Below the pieces are notes generated by a model. The model was given only the letters and a program-made list of their open reading frames with translations, had not been told where the DNA came from and did no database searches. Both the position numbers and the translations under genes were made by a program. Shown here piece by piece: positions 38,877 to 48,123 of a stretch of DNA of 64,000 nucleotides (the stretch's first letter is position 1; the number at the start of each line of letters is the position of its first letter). Origin of the DNA: Maritimibacter sp. (GTDB lineage: Bacteria; Pseudomonadota; Alphaproteobacteria; Rhodobacterales; Rhodobacteraceae). The stretch spans positions 38,947-102,946 of the forward strand of contig NZVC01000017.1 of the NCBI GenBank assembly GCA_002701395.1, in the 5' to 3' direction.

Positions 38877-41403
38877 CCGGCTTTTGCTGACGACGGCGAT
38901 CGTGGCGCCGATGGCTGCCCTGCCGAAGCCTGCGGAGGCTGCGCCGATCGTGGGCTTTCTGCCGGCGATCGGCATCGGGACGCAGGCGCTCGTGGGCACC
39001 GGCGCGACCCTGCTGACGACGCTGACGGCCTCTGCAGCGTTGACCGGGATCGGGTCGTTCCTGCTGTCGCCGTTCGGCAAGTTGATCATCGGGTTCGGGC
39101 TGTCGGCCCTGTCCAACGCGCTGTTCAAGCCAAACATTCCGTCGCCGAGCGACCGCATGGTGAACTACAGCCAGCCGATCGCCTATTTCGATCGTCTGTA
39201 CGGGCGGGCGCGCAAGGGCGGGCCGCTGGCCATGACGGTCTTTCGCGGCAAGCGCCGGCACTACGGGGTGCTGATCGCAGCGCACTCGACGCAGGGTGTC
39301 GTGGACTGGTGGCTCGATAAGTTTGTCGTTGCGACCGATGCCAGCGGCAACGTCCAGACCGATCCGATCCTGCAGGGGGGCAAGTCCTACGGCAATGTGC
39401 GCGGGCACACCGGGCAGGCCGGTCAGCTCGTCGATTCGATCTGGCTGTCGGAAGTGACGGAGATCACGTCGGCCCACGACTTCGAGGGGCTATCCTACGC
39501 GGCCGCGTGGGCGCAGAAGCCTGGTCAGGAGAAGTACAACGAGATCCTGCCGAACGGGACTGAGTGGCAGATCGCGCCGGTCTGGGATGGCAATGATCAA
39601 ATCCGGGATCCGCGCGACGACAGCGTGGGGTTCAGCCGCAATTGGGCGCTTTGCGTCGCGCATGAGCTCGAGACCTATTGGGGCCTTTCGCTCGATGACG
39701 ACATGCTCGCAGCGGAGGCGGACGCATGCGACGTGGAGGTCACCGATCGGGACGGCGTGACCGGAGCGAAGTGGGAGCTAAACGGCTCGATCGGCGACGA
39801 CATGCCGATGAAGGATATCCTGGCGCAGATGATCGCGGCGGCCGATGCCTTCATGTGGGAGAAGCCCGACGGGACGGTCGGGATCCACGCGGGGCGCTGG
39901 ACCGAGCCGACGGTCACGCTGGGGCCGGAGGACTTCTTCAGCCAGCAGATTGCGGCGGGCAAGGTGGAGCCCGGCGTCGCGAACGAGTTCATCGCGACCT
40001 ATGTCGAGCCCGAGCGGGAGTGGCGCGAGTCGCCTTCGGGGGTCTACGTCGAGGACGACACGGTGCGGCGCATCCGGCGCGAACCGGCGCTCTACATGGT
40101 GACCTGGCACAACCAGGCCGCGCGCGTGCTGAAGCGCATGGCAAAGATCGAGCACGCCGAGTACCGGCTTGCCGGCACCATCGGGCTGAAGGGTTACGAG
40201 TTGATCGAGCAGGCGGGGTGCGGGCCGCGGTTCGCACGCTACGTGGATCCTGCCGCCGGCTATGATTTCTTTATCGAGCTCGCATCGCTGAAGCGTCGGA
40301 TGGATGGGGTGTCTTTCGACATTGAGGCCTATTCCGTCGTCCCGTCCGACTTCGACTTCAATGCGGTGTCTGAAGAGCCGCAGCCGCCGGAGTTGACGCA
40401 GCTTGACGACGAGGAAGAGGTCGACGAGCTCGACGACCTGCAGGGCGCGAATTACGGCAGCGGCAACCTCACGCCGGCGATCGAATGGACGTGGCCGGAG
40501 CAGGACGAGATCTACAGCATCAAGCTGCGCATGCGGCAGGTCACCGCGCCTGTCTCCGAGTGGCAGGTGGTCACGCTCGATCCCGGGACCACAAGCTACA
40601 TCGCGGCCGGTCTGATCGAGGGTGAGACTTACGAGGCGCAGATCAAGAACTACACGGTGAGCAGTGCCGGTGGGGCCGGCGGGCCAGACTACCAGCCGGA
40701 GCCGCCGGTGCAGGTGGTCGCCGCGGTTGTGCCGCCGGCACTGACGATCGACACGGTGGCCGCGGAGCCTGGACGCGTCCGGTTCACGGGCAGGACGCCG
40801 GCGTGGGTGCTGATGGGCGGTGTGCGGATCTATCGCGGCGCCGTCGGAGCTGCGTTCGAGGACGCGGATATCGTGACCGCCGGAACCATCACGGTCGGAA
40901 GCGACACCGATTTCGATGTCGTGGCCGGCGATGTAACGGCGACGGACCTGCTGTCCAACGGCGATTTCGCGGACGGCTCTGCCTGGACGGCGGGCACCGG
41001 CTGGTCGATCGCTTCCGGCGCAGCGTCCCACGTCGGCGGCAGCGCGGGCAATTTGGTGCAGGGCATTTCCGTCTCCGAGGGCGATGTATGCCGCGTGACC
41101 TTCACCCTTCAAAACCGGACCGCTGGCGATGTGACTCCTGCCCTGCAGGGCAGCGCGACCAACAGCGGAACGGGCAGGAGCGCGGACGGCACATATGCCG
41201 AGACGATCGTTGCGCCTGCGGCCGCGACCGCGTTCCGGCTGGATGCGTCCGCTGCGTTCGTCGGCAACCTGGATGACGTCTCGGTCGTGGTCGACACGGT
41301 CGACTGCCTCGACCTTGGCGAGGCCGACTTCTGGATAGTTCCGGTCAGTGACACCGGGGGCGCTGGAGCGCCGCAAGGGCCCTACACCTTGCAAGTTCGA
41401 TAA
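38869..41403 (+). CDS. Tail hub/host-specificity protein with C-terminal jelly-roll module
   Basis: 844 aa. ATG 38869 gives a short hydrophobic N-terminal segment (MRSRLLLTTAIVAPMAALPKPAEA). Hydrophobic 'GTGATLLTTLTASAALTGIGSFLLSPFGKLIIGFGLSAL' follows, then the central-hub 'YSQPIAYFDRLYGRARKGGPLAMTVFRGKRRHYGVLIAAHS'. Two fibronectin-III-like segments lie at about 540-650. The last ~150 residues form a carbohydrate-binding-like jelly roll, starting 'LLSNGDFADGSAWTAGTGWSI'. The CBM-like end suggests sugar contact at the tail tip. Confidence 0.8.
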   Translation: MRSRLLLTTAIVAPMAALPKPAEAAPIVGFLPAIGIGTQALVGTGATLLTTLTASAALTGIGSFLLSPFGKLIIGFGLSALSNALFKPNIPSPSDRMVNYSQPIAYFDRLYGRARKGGPLAMTVFRGKRRHYGVLIAAHSTQGVVDWWLDKFVVATDASGNVQTDPILQGGKSYGNVRGHTGQAGQLVDSIWLSEVTEITSAHDFEGLSYAAAWAQKPGQEKYNEILPNGTEWQIAPVWDGNDQIRDPRDDSVGFSRNWALCVAHELETYWGLSLDDDMLAAEADACDVEVTDRDGVTGAKWELNGSIGDDMPMKDILAQMIAAADAFMWEKPDGTVGIHAGRWTEPTVTLGPEDFFSQQIAAGKVEPGVANEFIATYVEPEREWRESPSGVYVEDDTVRRIRREPALYMVTWHNQAARVLKRMAKIEHAEYRLAGTIGLKGYELIEQAGCGPRFARYVDPAAGYDFFIELASLKRRMDGVSFDIEAYSVVPSDFDFNAVSEEPQPPELTQLDDEEEVDELDDLQGANYGSGNLTPAIEWTWPEQDEIYSIKLRMRQVTAPVSEWQVVTLDPGTTSYIAAGLIEGETYEAQIKNYTVSSAGGAGGPDYQPEPPVQVVAAVVPPALTIDTVAAEPGRVRFTGRTPAWVLMGGVRIYRGAVGAAFEDADIVTAGTITVGSDTDFDVVAGDVTATDLLSNGDFADGSAWTAGTGWSIASGAASHVGGSAGNLVQGISVSEGDVCRVTFTLQNRTAGDVTPALQGSATNSGTGRSADGTYAETIVAPAAATAFRLDASAAFVGNLDDVSVVVDTVDCLDLGEADFWIVPVSDTGGAGAPQGPYTLQVR

Positions 41404-41416
41404 CGGAGTTCTGCAA

Positions 41417-44400
41417 ATGACCACGCTAAGTGCCCGCGAGATCCTTTTGGGAAACCCGCCGAGTGCGTCCTACCAGCCCGACCGCGAACAACTTGCGGAG
41501 AAGCTCGAGGGAATGGAGGCAGCTATCGCTGCTTCCGAGGTGGGTATTTCGGTCGCCTCTTACACCCCTGCGGCCGATGGTCTTGCGCTCGACGACACGC
41601 CGTTCTCGCAGCTTGAGGGCAACGTCGGCACCAAGAAGTTCCGCTCTGACCTTGCCGGCAAGACCTACCTCGTGTCTGCGATCCCGACCGGCCTGCAGTA
41701 CGTGAACGGCGGGTTCAAGCTGGCAGACGTGCTCGGCAATAACGCAGACGTCGACTGTGTCTACCCGGCAAAAGAGACCTTCGACTTCGAGATCCGGCAG
41801 GTGTCGCCTGGCACGGCGAACTACGAGTCCTGGCCGCAGGGCAAGCGCCACATCGTGAATATCTCGGGGAACGTTGTTCACTACTGCGGCTTCAACGCGG
41901 ACCACGAACACAACGGCGGCAAGGTCGCGGAGCTCTACTCTTCGAACGACGACGGCGCGACCTGGCGCTGGGATTGCACGATCGATTCCGGCAACTCCTA
42001 TTCGGCGTCGTGCTGGGCGCTCGGGGAGCATGCGGGCCAGCAGTTCGCCATTGTGCGCCGCCGTGATCCTGAAACCGACGCCCACGACGAGTCGGTCCTT
42101 CTGGCGCGTCGCCTTTACGAGATCCGGCGCGGCGAAGTGATCAACGTGACCACGACCGATACTTCGGCGACGTTCCGGGTCAACGTCGATGATCTGGTCG
42201 ACTGGGGTGTCCGCATTGGCGACGAGGTACAGCTGAATTCGTTCGGGACGGTGAACGGTCTCGATCTGCAGGATCGCACGATCTTTACGGTCAGCGACAA
42301 CGGCAACGATTGGATCGAGTTCGAGCACCCGACCGACGTCGCCACGGCGACCGGCACGTCGGACACGCCCTCTGACGGCGTGATCGAGTTCAACCCGCGG
42401 AACAAGGGTTTCGTCGAGGTCATGTTCCCTGGCGACATCACGCTCGGCGAGGCGCTGCTGGCCTATGCTGGCACGCCGTTCTCTTCGCTGCCGACGCTCT
42501 TCCACGATTGCGAGGTCTGGGAGGGCACCGGCGGTGGCGCGCTGAAAACCTGCGCAGCCGGCGGCGGCTCCGGCGGGCCCCACGTTGTCGAGCTCGATGC
42601 GATCCTGCGCGACTCGATCCACATCGAGCGTGTCGATTACACCGGCGACGCGACCAACGGCGGTGGCGGCACGATTGTCCGCTCGTCCACGGGTGCGTTC
42701 TACGGCGGGATCCGGGGCGACTCCACGCTCGACAACGGCTCGGACCCGGCGCTTTGGTACGCGCCCACCAACGACATATCCGCAGCGACGGTGACCGCGT
42801 TCCCGACCGGCTTTGGCGACGACTCCATTGTGGACATCGCCCTCGATGAGACGAACGGCTACGTCTACGTCGTGGCGACCGACACGCGTTACCGGGACGA
42901 GACGCCCGGGCCGGTGCCGATGATGGTTGGCTGGGCCACGCTCGCGGCCTTCCAGGCGGATCCGGCGGGGTCGATTACGTGGTGGCACCTGCTCGACCTC
43001 CACTACACGCACTCGAACAACAACGAGGCCAACAACGGCGTCGGGATCCAGAGCATCGCCTGCGATCCGGGTAACGCGCTCTACATCTCGTTCTCGAACG
43101 AGCAGGGCGTCCGCTACTTCGATGACGACGGCGCGCCCCGCACCTATGACCTTGCGCTGGCCATCGGCGCGAACGGGCCGATCGGGGCAAAGCTGAAGCC
43201 GCGCAACATCCTCCGGCCGCCGGCCTCGGTGATGTCGCACTATGTCACGCCGCAAGAGATGAGCCTGGTGAGCCAGGGCCGCGCGACCTTCAAGGATGAC
43301 GCGATCGCGTGGCAACGCGCGAGCGAGGTCGCGGCTCAGTTCGGGAAGACGATGTTCGTCCCGCCGCAGACCTATCGCTTCCTTACGCCGCCGACACTCG
43401 CCGATGGCGCGAACATCCTCGGCGGCGGCGTCGACAATCCGAACGCCAACCAGTTCGGGCCGGGGCCGACGGTGATCATGGACTCGAGCATGACCGGGGC
43501 GCCCGCGATCCGGTCGCTCGGGAACCTGCGGATGCAGGGGATCTCCTTCCGAGGGACGAACAAGACCGCCGGCGTCGGCATGTACCTCGAGCGCGATACC
43601 GCGGACGGGTCGGAATACGAGGATCTCGATTCCAAGATCCGCAATTGCTACTTCTACCTCTTCGACCAAGGCATCGCGTCTAAGGGCCGGGGCATCGAGG
43701 TGGTCGATTGCGTATTCGCCGGCTGCAATTGGGCCTTCAACCCGGCGCCGTGGGTCGCGGCCGATTGGGTCGATAACCCGTCGCAGGAATACGACGGGGA
43801 GGGTGTCGGCGAGCGCGAGTACGTGTTCGAGGGCAACCGTGTCCACCAGTGCAACATCGCAGTCTCGGCGAATGAAGCGGACACCGAGAATATGCGCGGT
43901 CTGATCATCCGGCACAACCGGCTCGATCTCGGCGGCGTCCTGTTCAACGGCAAGTTCTACTCGGCCGACATCTCGCACAACCTGGTCGACATGGCCGACA
44001 CGAAGACAGGCATCGTCGATGTGCGGGCGGCCTTCCGCCGTCTTTCGGCCCTCGGAAATCACTTCCAAGGCGCTCCGATCTCGGCGGGCGGCGGGGATCT
44101 GACCGAGGACATGGCTCGGTACGGATACCGATTCCGGGGCCCGGCGGCGAACTTCGTGATCGGTGCCGGCTCTGTCTATCGGACGATGGCCAAAGACAGT
44201 GCGCTCGGCACCAGCCCGGAGGATAACGAGTCCGCGTGCATCGTGTTCGAGGACACGGCGACGCGAGGCCGGATCGTAGACATGGATTTCCGGAACTTCG
44301 GGCTCTACGACGATGTGGGCAACTCGCCTGCGGTCGCGGGCACGGACGACGAGGCGGCGATCATCTTCAAGGCGGCTGTCGATCGTATGAAGATCGACGC

Positions 44401-44869
44401 GGACTTCGAGAGGAATGCGGATTCGAACGCGTTGAACATCGATTTCCGGGGCCAGAGTGTGACCCGCACCACGATCGCAGAGTCCTGCACCACGCCCGAC
44501 GGCGAGGAGCTCGTCGCCACGGCGAACGGTGGTTACGTCGATGGCGGCGGAAACGTGTTCCACATGCCGCGCAAGGCGAACCCGGAGCTCACCATCGATC
44601 TCGATGGTGAGATCACGGCGATCGAGCATTGGAACTTCGTGGACACCCGAAACAACGATGCGGCCGACAACTGCGACAACATCGCGAACAACTGGCCGCA
44701 GGGGACGGTCGGGTCGTTCCTGGCGGAGAACGCTGCCCGAGTGGTGACGTTCCGCCACAACACTGGCGGCGGGAACATCCGCACGATCAGCGGGGCCGAT
44801 TGGACGTTCGGCACCGACGGTAATGTCTTCCGAGTGATGAAGCTCGGGAGCAATCTCTACCAGATCTGA
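41417..44869 (+). CDS. Large beta-helix tailspike (receptor-binding/depolymerase candidate)
   Basis: 1150 aa from the ATG at 41417. The N-terminal particle-binding part has 'GTKKFRSDLAGKTYLV'. A beta-propeller/BNR-like region follows (about 150-560; 'LYSSNDDGATWRWDCTIDSGN'). A right-handed beta-helix runs from about 600 ('TFKDDAIAWQRASEVAAQFGKTMFVPPQTYRFLTPPTLADGANILGGG', 'KIRNCYFYLFDQGIASKGRGIEVVDCVFAGC', 'RGLIIRHNRLDLGGVLFNGKFYSADISHN'). It ends in a small C-terminal cap. Such proteins bind and often cleave capsular or O-antigen polysaccharide; active-site residues cannot be assigned. Confidence 0.85.
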   Translation: MTTLSAREILLGNPPSASYQPDREQLAEKLEGMEAAIAASEVGISVASYTPAADGLALDDTPFSQLEGNVGTKKFRSDLAGKTYLVSAIPTGLQYVNGGFKLADVLGNNADVDCVYPAKETFDFEIRQVSPGTANYESWPQGKRHIVNISGNVVHYCGFNADHEHNGGKVAELYSSNDDGATWRWDCTIDSGNSYSASCWALGEHAGQQFAIVRRRDPETDAHDESVLLARRLYEIRRGEVINVTTTDTSATFRVNVDDLVDWGVRIGDEVQLNSFGTVNGLDLQDRTIFTVSDNGNDWIEFEHPTDVATATGTSDTPSDGVIEFNPRNKGFVEVMFPGDITLGEALLAYAGTPFSSLPTLFHDCEVWEGTGGGALKTCAAGGGSGGPHVVELDAILRDSIHIERVDYTGDATNGGGGTIVRSSTGAFYGGIRGDSTLDNGSDPALWYAPTNDISAATVTAFPTGFGDDSIVDIALDETNGYVYVVATDTRYRDETPGPVPMMVGWATLAAFQADPAGSITWWHLLDLHYTHSNNNEANNGVGIQSIACDPGNALYISFSNEQGVRYFDDDGAPRTYDLALAIGANGPIGAKLKPRNILRPPASVMSHYVTPQEMSLVSQGRATFKDDAIAWQRASEVAAQFGKTMFVPPQTYRFLTPPTLADGANILGGGVDNPNANQFGPGPTVIMDSSMTGAPAIRSLGNLRMQGISFRGTNKTAGVGMYLERDTADGSEYEDLDSKIRNCYFYLFDQGIASKGRGIEVVDCVFAGCNWAFNPAPWVAADWVDNPSQEYDGEGVGEREYVFEGNRVHQCNIAVSANEADTENMRGLIIRHNRLDLGGVLFNGKFYSADISHNLVDMADTKTGIVDVRAAFRRLSALGNHFQGAPISAGGGDLTEDMARYGYRFRGPAANFVIGAGSVYRTMAKDSALGTSPEDNESACIVFEDTATRGRIVDMDFRNFGLYDDVGNSPAVAGTDDEAAIIFKAAVDRMKIDADFERNADSNALNIDFRGQSVTRTTIAESCTTPDGEELVATANGGYVDGGGNVFHMPRKANPELTIDLDGEITAIEHWNFVDTRNNDAADNCDNIANNWPQGTVGSFLAENAARVVTFRHNTGGGNIRTISGADWTFGTDGNVFRVMKLGSNLYQI

Positions 44870-44885
44870 CGGGGTGGGTGTGAGC

Positions 44886-45341
44886 ATGCCAAAGAAGATC
44901 GCCCGGGCCCTGATCGAGCATGGCCGCGCGACCGAGTGGCTGACAGCCTGCGTGATGCTGATGTTCGCGGTCACGCTGGCGATGCCTGGCGACACCTTCA
45001 GGATCAGTCCCTCCTACAGCGGGTTCCTGAACCTCGGTTTCGACGAGGCCTCGATCGCCATGCCTCTGACGCTCCTGGCCGGGGCGCGACTGACAGCGCT
45101 TTACATCAACGGAAACTGGCGCCGGTCGCCGGTGATCAGAGCCTTCGGCGCAGCGGTCGGCGCGATGGTGTTTACGATGCTTGCGGTGACTTTCGGGTGG
45201 AATTGGATTTCGGCAGGAGGTCCGCGGCAGAGCGCGGTCGCCCTCGGAACGGGAACAGGCACTTATCTGACGCTTGCCCTCTTTGACTTCTTGGCAGCCT
45301 ACAGGAGCGGTGCGGATGTTCGAGTTACTCGGCCTATCTGA
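44886..45341 (+). CDS. Multi-helix membrane protein, putative holin
   Basis: 151 aa with four likely transmembrane helices ('ATEWLTACVMLMFAVTLAMP', 'IAMPLTLLAGARLTALYI', 'AFGAAVGAMVFTMLAVTFGW', 'GTGTGTYLTLALFDFLAAY'). In-frame GTG codons at 44874 and 44880 are alternative starts. It directly precedes a second membrane protein and the endolysin; a holin role is from position and topology. Confidence 0.65.
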   Translation: MPKKIARALIEHGRATEWLTACVMLMFAVTLAMPGDTFRISPSYSGFLNLGFDEASIAMPLTLLAGARLTALYINGNWRRSPVIRAFGAAVGAMVFTMLAVTFGWNWISAGGPRQSAVALGTGTGTYLTLALFDFLAAYRSGADVRVTRPI

Positions 45342-45612
45342 GCAGGACGCGGTCGTGATCGGTACGGGTGTGGGTGCGTTTATCGGGGCGCTCCTGATCG
45401 CCGTGCGTGGCGCGAAAAAAGGCCGGCCGACAAGCGCGGCGGTCGCCAGCGCCATCCAGTCGGCCAACTGCCGCGTGCCCGACCTGCAGCCCGCGATCGA
45501 GGCGCTCCGCGCCGAGCAGGAGGAAATCTCGGACACGCTCCGCGAGATGCGCCGCGATGCGAACAGCACGCGCGAGATGGTCGTGCGGATCGAGGAACGC
45601 ACCCGAGGCTGA
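45316..45612 (+). CDS. Single-helix membrane protein with coiled coil, holin-associated
   Basis: 98 aa from ATG 45316, overlapping the previous gene by 26 bp. One transmembrane helix (about 10-29: 'AVVIGTGVGAFIGALLIAV') is followed by a basic stretch and a coiled coil ('DLQPAIEALRAEQEEISDTLREMRRDANSTREMVVRIEERT'). It could be a second holin or lysis-timing partner. Confidence 0.6.
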   Translation: MFELLGLSEQDAVVIGTGVGAFIGALLIAVRGAKKGRPTSAAVASAIQSANCRVPDLQPAIEALRAEQEEISDTLREMRRDANSTREMVVRIEERTRG

Positions 45613-45677
45613 TTGCCACTGAACGAGAACCTATCCGCCCGGCCGTTGCGCCGGGCTCTTTCGCATGGGGAGACGCC

Positions 45678-46400
45678 ATGACCGGCTACAACTACGATGC
45701 GCGCGATCTGCAGCGACGGCTCGCTGCTCTAGGGCTCTATTCCGGCGAGATCGACGGTGTCGTCGGTCCGAAGACCGAGGCCGCGATCGTCGCGTTCAAG
45801 CGGGGCAGAGGCCTGCGCCCGCGGCCCTACATCGGGCCTCTGACCTGGAATGCGCTGATCGGCATGACGACGTCGACCAGTGGCCGGTCGGACGCCGCGT
45901 ACCAGCCGCCCTGGCTAAACGAGATGGGCAAGGTCATCGGCCTACACGAGGTTCGCGACAACGGCGCGCTGACGGCCTGGCTGAGGTCCGACGGCCGGAC
46001 GCTTGGCGATCCGGCCGCGCTGCCCTGGTGTGGCGATGCGGCCGAGACCGCAATGCTGCGGGCGCTGCCGAATGAGCCGGTCGTGCCATCGACGAACGAC
46101 AACCCGTATTGGGCGCGCCACTGGCAGGGGTTCGGCAAACCCTGCGGCCGCGTTCTCGGCGCGGCCGTGCCGATGTCGCGTGACGGCGGAGGGCACATTG
46201 CGTTCCTGATCGGCGTCAGCCTCGACGGTCAGGCCATCCGCTGCCGGGGCGGCAACCAGTCGAACACGATCAGCGACGCCTGGTTCGACGCCGATCGGGC
46301 GCTCGCCTATCGCTGGCCGGTTTCCTATCCGGAAAGCATGCAGCGGCCGGCGCCGATCATGGATGCGGCCGGCGCGATCCTGTCGGCGAACGAGGCCTGA
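45678..46400 (+). CDS. Endolysin: peptidoglycan-binding plus CHAP-like domain
   Basis: 240 aa. Residues about 5-60 form a PG_binding_1 domain ('ARDLQRRLAALGLYSGEIDGVVGPKTEAAIVAFKRGRGLRP'). Residues about 75-225 are a CHAP/TIGR02594-like amidase with candidate Cys in 'LPWCGDAAETAML' and His in 'SRDGGGHIAFLIGVS'. There is no signal peptide, so release needs the holin. It has a good RBS and is part of the lysis cluster. Confidence 0.88.
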   Translation: MTGYNYDARDLQRRLAALGLYSGEIDGVVGPKTEAAIVAFKRGRGLRPRPYIGPLTWNALIGMTTSTSGRSDAAYQPPWLNEMGKVIGLHEVRDNGALTAWLRSDGRTLGDPAALPWCGDAAETAMLRALPNEPVVPSTNDNPYWARHWQGFGKPCGRVLGAAVPMSRDGGGHIAFLIGVSLDGQAIRCRGGNQSNTISDAWFDADRALAYRWPVSYPESMQRPAPIMDAAGAILSANEA

Positions 46401-46403
46401 GTG

Positions 46404-46694
46404 ATGATGGCGCGGATCCGTGTCGACGGCAGCGACGTCGTGTTCGACTGCCCTGGCTGCAGCGGTCAGCACCGATTGAACACCGACCCGACCCGAGAGC
46501 CATGCTGGGCATTCAACGGCGACACCGGCCGCCCCACGCTGTCGCCCTCGATCAATGCCTTTGCCGAGCTTGGGCCGGAGCGCCGTGAGTGGCGATGCGA
46601 TAGCTTCGTGCGCGAGGGGCGCATCCAGTTCCTGCATGACTGCACGCACAGTCTGGTCGGTCAGACCGTCGAGCTACCGGAGATTCCGGCATGA
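46404..46694 (+). CDS. DUF6527 zinc-ribbon-like phage protein
   Basis: 96 aa from ATG 46404 (GTG at 46401 possible). 'VVFDCPGCSGQHRLNTDP...CWAFNGDTGRPTLSPSINAF...WRCDSFVREGRIQFLHDCTHSLVGQTVELPEIP' is the characteristic pattern of this family: C-x-x-C, 'FNGD..RPTLSPS', 'C.SFV..G.I.FL.DC.H.L.GQ.V.LP'. It is found in lysis clusters of many phages; function unknown. Confidence 0.78.
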   Translation: MMARIRVDGSDVVFDCPGCSGQHRLNTDPTREPCWAFNGDTGRPTLSPSINAFAELGPERREWRCDSFVREGRIQFLHDCTHSLVGQTVELPEIPA

Positions 46695-46969
46695 TGCGGC
46701 TGTTCCAGCGTTACTTCATCGGGGGGTGCAGCGGGTCGCGTGAGGGAACCTGGTTCCTCGTGGTGACGCTGCTCATCGTTCCGTTCTGGGTTGTCGTGGC
46801 CGCTGAGCTGAACGGGATCGCGATGGAGACGACCAGCGGCATGCTCTTGGTCATCGGCCCAGCCGTGCTGGTCGCATGGGGGACGGCCCACGGCCTCGAG
46901 AAGGCGGCGCGCGAGAAGTGGATCAAGCCGCGATCGGTGGAGGGGCCCGATGTTCCGTTGCCTGAATAG
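46691..46969 (+). CDS. Small two-helix phage membrane protein
   Basis: 92 aa with two transmembrane helices (about 22-40 'WFLVVTLLIVPFWVVVAAEL' and 48-64 'SGMLLVIGPAVLVAWGTA') and a charged C-terminal tail. The ATGATG start overlaps the DUF6527 stop. Within the lysis cluster; role unknown. Confidence 0.6.
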   Translation: MMRLFQRYFIGGCSGSREGTWFLVVTLLIVPFWVVVAAELNGIAMETTSGMLLVIGPAVLVAWGTAHGLEKAAREKWIKPRSVEGPDVPLPE

Positions 46970-47324
46970 CGCGGCGCTGGTGGTGCTGCTCCTGGCGGGC
47001 TGCGGCGGGCCGCTCGAGCTGCTGACGGGCGGCGGTCCGAATGTGGCGGCGAGCGTACCGATCACGTCTGGGCGCACCGCGACGAATAGCGTTGGCGTAT
47101 CGACCGTCACGACGTCCGAGACCACGATCGAGGCGCCTGGCGCTGAGAGTGTCACAAACCGGCAGGAGGCCAACGAGGTCCGGGCGGACAACGTGGGCTC
47201 GATCCACACGACCGAGGTGCCGGCTTGGTTGATCATCGCCTTTGCCGTCGCGCTGTTTCTCGACAGCCCACTGCGCTGGCCGGGGCAGATCATCAGCGTG
47301 TTCAGAGGGAAGGGCAGGACATGA
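46950..47324 (+). CDS. Unimolecular spanin-like lipoprotein
   Basis: 124 aa. The N-terminal lipoprotein signal has lipobox 'LLLAGC' with Cys at residue 18. The periplasmic part is small, Thr/Ser/Val-rich ('SVGVSTVTTSETTIEAPGAESVTNRQEANEVRADNVGSIHTTEV'). The C-terminal transmembrane helix is 'PAWLIIAFAVALFLDSP'. Outer-membrane lipid anchor plus inner-membrane helix in one chain is the u-spanin architecture, which fuses the membranes at the end of lysis. Confidence 0.8.
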   Translation: MFRCLNSAALVVLLLAGCGGPLELLTGGGPNVAASVPITSGRTATNSVGVSTVTTSETTIEAPGAESVTNRQEANEVRADNVGSIHTTEVPAWLIIAFAVALFLDSPLRWPGQIISVFRGKGRT

Positions 47325-47668
47325 GGATCCACGGAACCCGATACACTCGGGGCGCCCGAACCGGGCTGCTATTGGCCGTCTGTGCGGTCGCCATCCTGTT
47401 CGCGCTTTCCCGGCTTGTCCTGGCTGATCAGCCGCTGCCGCGCTGCGCCGATCGCGAAACCTTCGAGCGCGAGCTGCGTGCCCGGTGGTCCGAGGTCAAG
47501 GTCGCCGAGGCGCTCGCAACGGAGGGTGAGCTGATCGAGGTCTACGCGTCGCCCGGCGGTGCGACGTTCACCGTCGTCGTGGTGCAGCCGACCGGCGAGG
47601 CCTGCATTGTTGCCGACGGAACGGACTGGATGCGCGGCGCAATGCCGGCGCCAGGCGAAGATATCTAA
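47321..47668 (+). CDS. Signal-anchored small phage protein, function unknown
   Basis: 115 aa from the ATGA overlap. A hydrophobic N-terminal segment ('GLLLAVCAVAILFALSRLVLA') is followed by a soluble domain with two cysteines ('PRCADRETFERELRARWSEVKVAEAL', 'GEACIVADGTDWMRG'), likely disulfide-bonded outside the cytoplasm. It lies at the end of the lysis cluster. Confidence 0.55.
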   Translation: MRIHGTRYTRGARTGLLLAVCAVAILFALSRLVLADQPLPRCADRETFERELRARWSEVKVAEALATEGELIEVYASPGGATFTVVVVQPTGEACIVADGTDWMRGAMPAPGEDI

Positions 47669-47710
47669 TCCCCCGCCCGCGATGCGGGCCGAATAGCTGC
47701 GAGGACAGTC

Positions 47711-47962
47711 ATGCCGAAATTTACTGAGACGCAGATCTTTCCGAACGCGACCGAGGTCTATCCGGATTGGAAGCTGCCCGCGGCCGTCGTCATCGATGCA
47801 GGATCCGGGTCGATCGCGATCGAGGCCGATCAGGGTGATGGCACGTTCGTCGCCATCCCAGATAGCCCGTTCTCCGCCGACGCGGTGTTTCATCTGCGTA
47901 TCGCCAACCTCCGGTTGAGGTTCACGGTGACCGGCGATGCGACCTATGGGTTCACGGCCTAA
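47711..47962 (+). CDS. Small phage tail-region protein, function unknown
   Basis: 83 aa, beta-prone ('TQIFPNATEVYPDWKLPAAVVIDAGSGSIAIEADQGDGTFVAIPDSPFSADAVFHLRIANLRLRFTVTGDATYGFTA'). It has AGGACAG upstream, and its TAA overlaps the next ATG. The sequence has the look of a short fibre-accessory or virion beta-sandwich protein. No family recognised. Confidence 0.55.
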   Translation: MPKFTETQIFPNATEVYPDWKLPAAVVIDAGSGSIAIEADQGDGTFVAIPDSPFSADAVFHLRIANLRLRFTVTGDATYGFTA

Positions 47963-48123
47963 TGGTGTTGGCGCTGGTTATGCCGCTGGTGCTGGATCTG
48001 GTCCGGCCCCCGCAAGATTTGGAGACCGACGACGAGGAACCGCCTGGGGCGTGGCTCATGGAGTCGGGCGTTTGGAACGACGACGGCGTCTGGGATGATT
48101 CCGAAAACTGGAGTGATGGGTAA
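47962..48123 (+). CDS. 53-aa phage protein with hydrophobic start and acidic Trp-rich tail
   Basis: The ATG overlaps the preceding TAA and the TAA overlaps the following ATG. The protein begins MVLALVMPLVLDLVRPPQDL and ends in an acidic segment with repeated Trp ('VWNDDGVWDDSENWSDG'). Perfect packing between two coupled genes supports expression. Short proteins with W-x-D repeats often precede fibre genes; function unknown. Confidence 0.6.
   Translation: MVLALVMPLVLDLVRPPQDLETDDEEPPGAWLMESGVWNDDGVWDDSENWSDG

Noticed and set aside
41426..44995. 1189-codon minus-strand frame under the tailspike gene
   Set aside because: Antisense shadow: highly Arg/Val/Asp-rich without domains, while the plus strand encodes a beta-helix protein in operon order.
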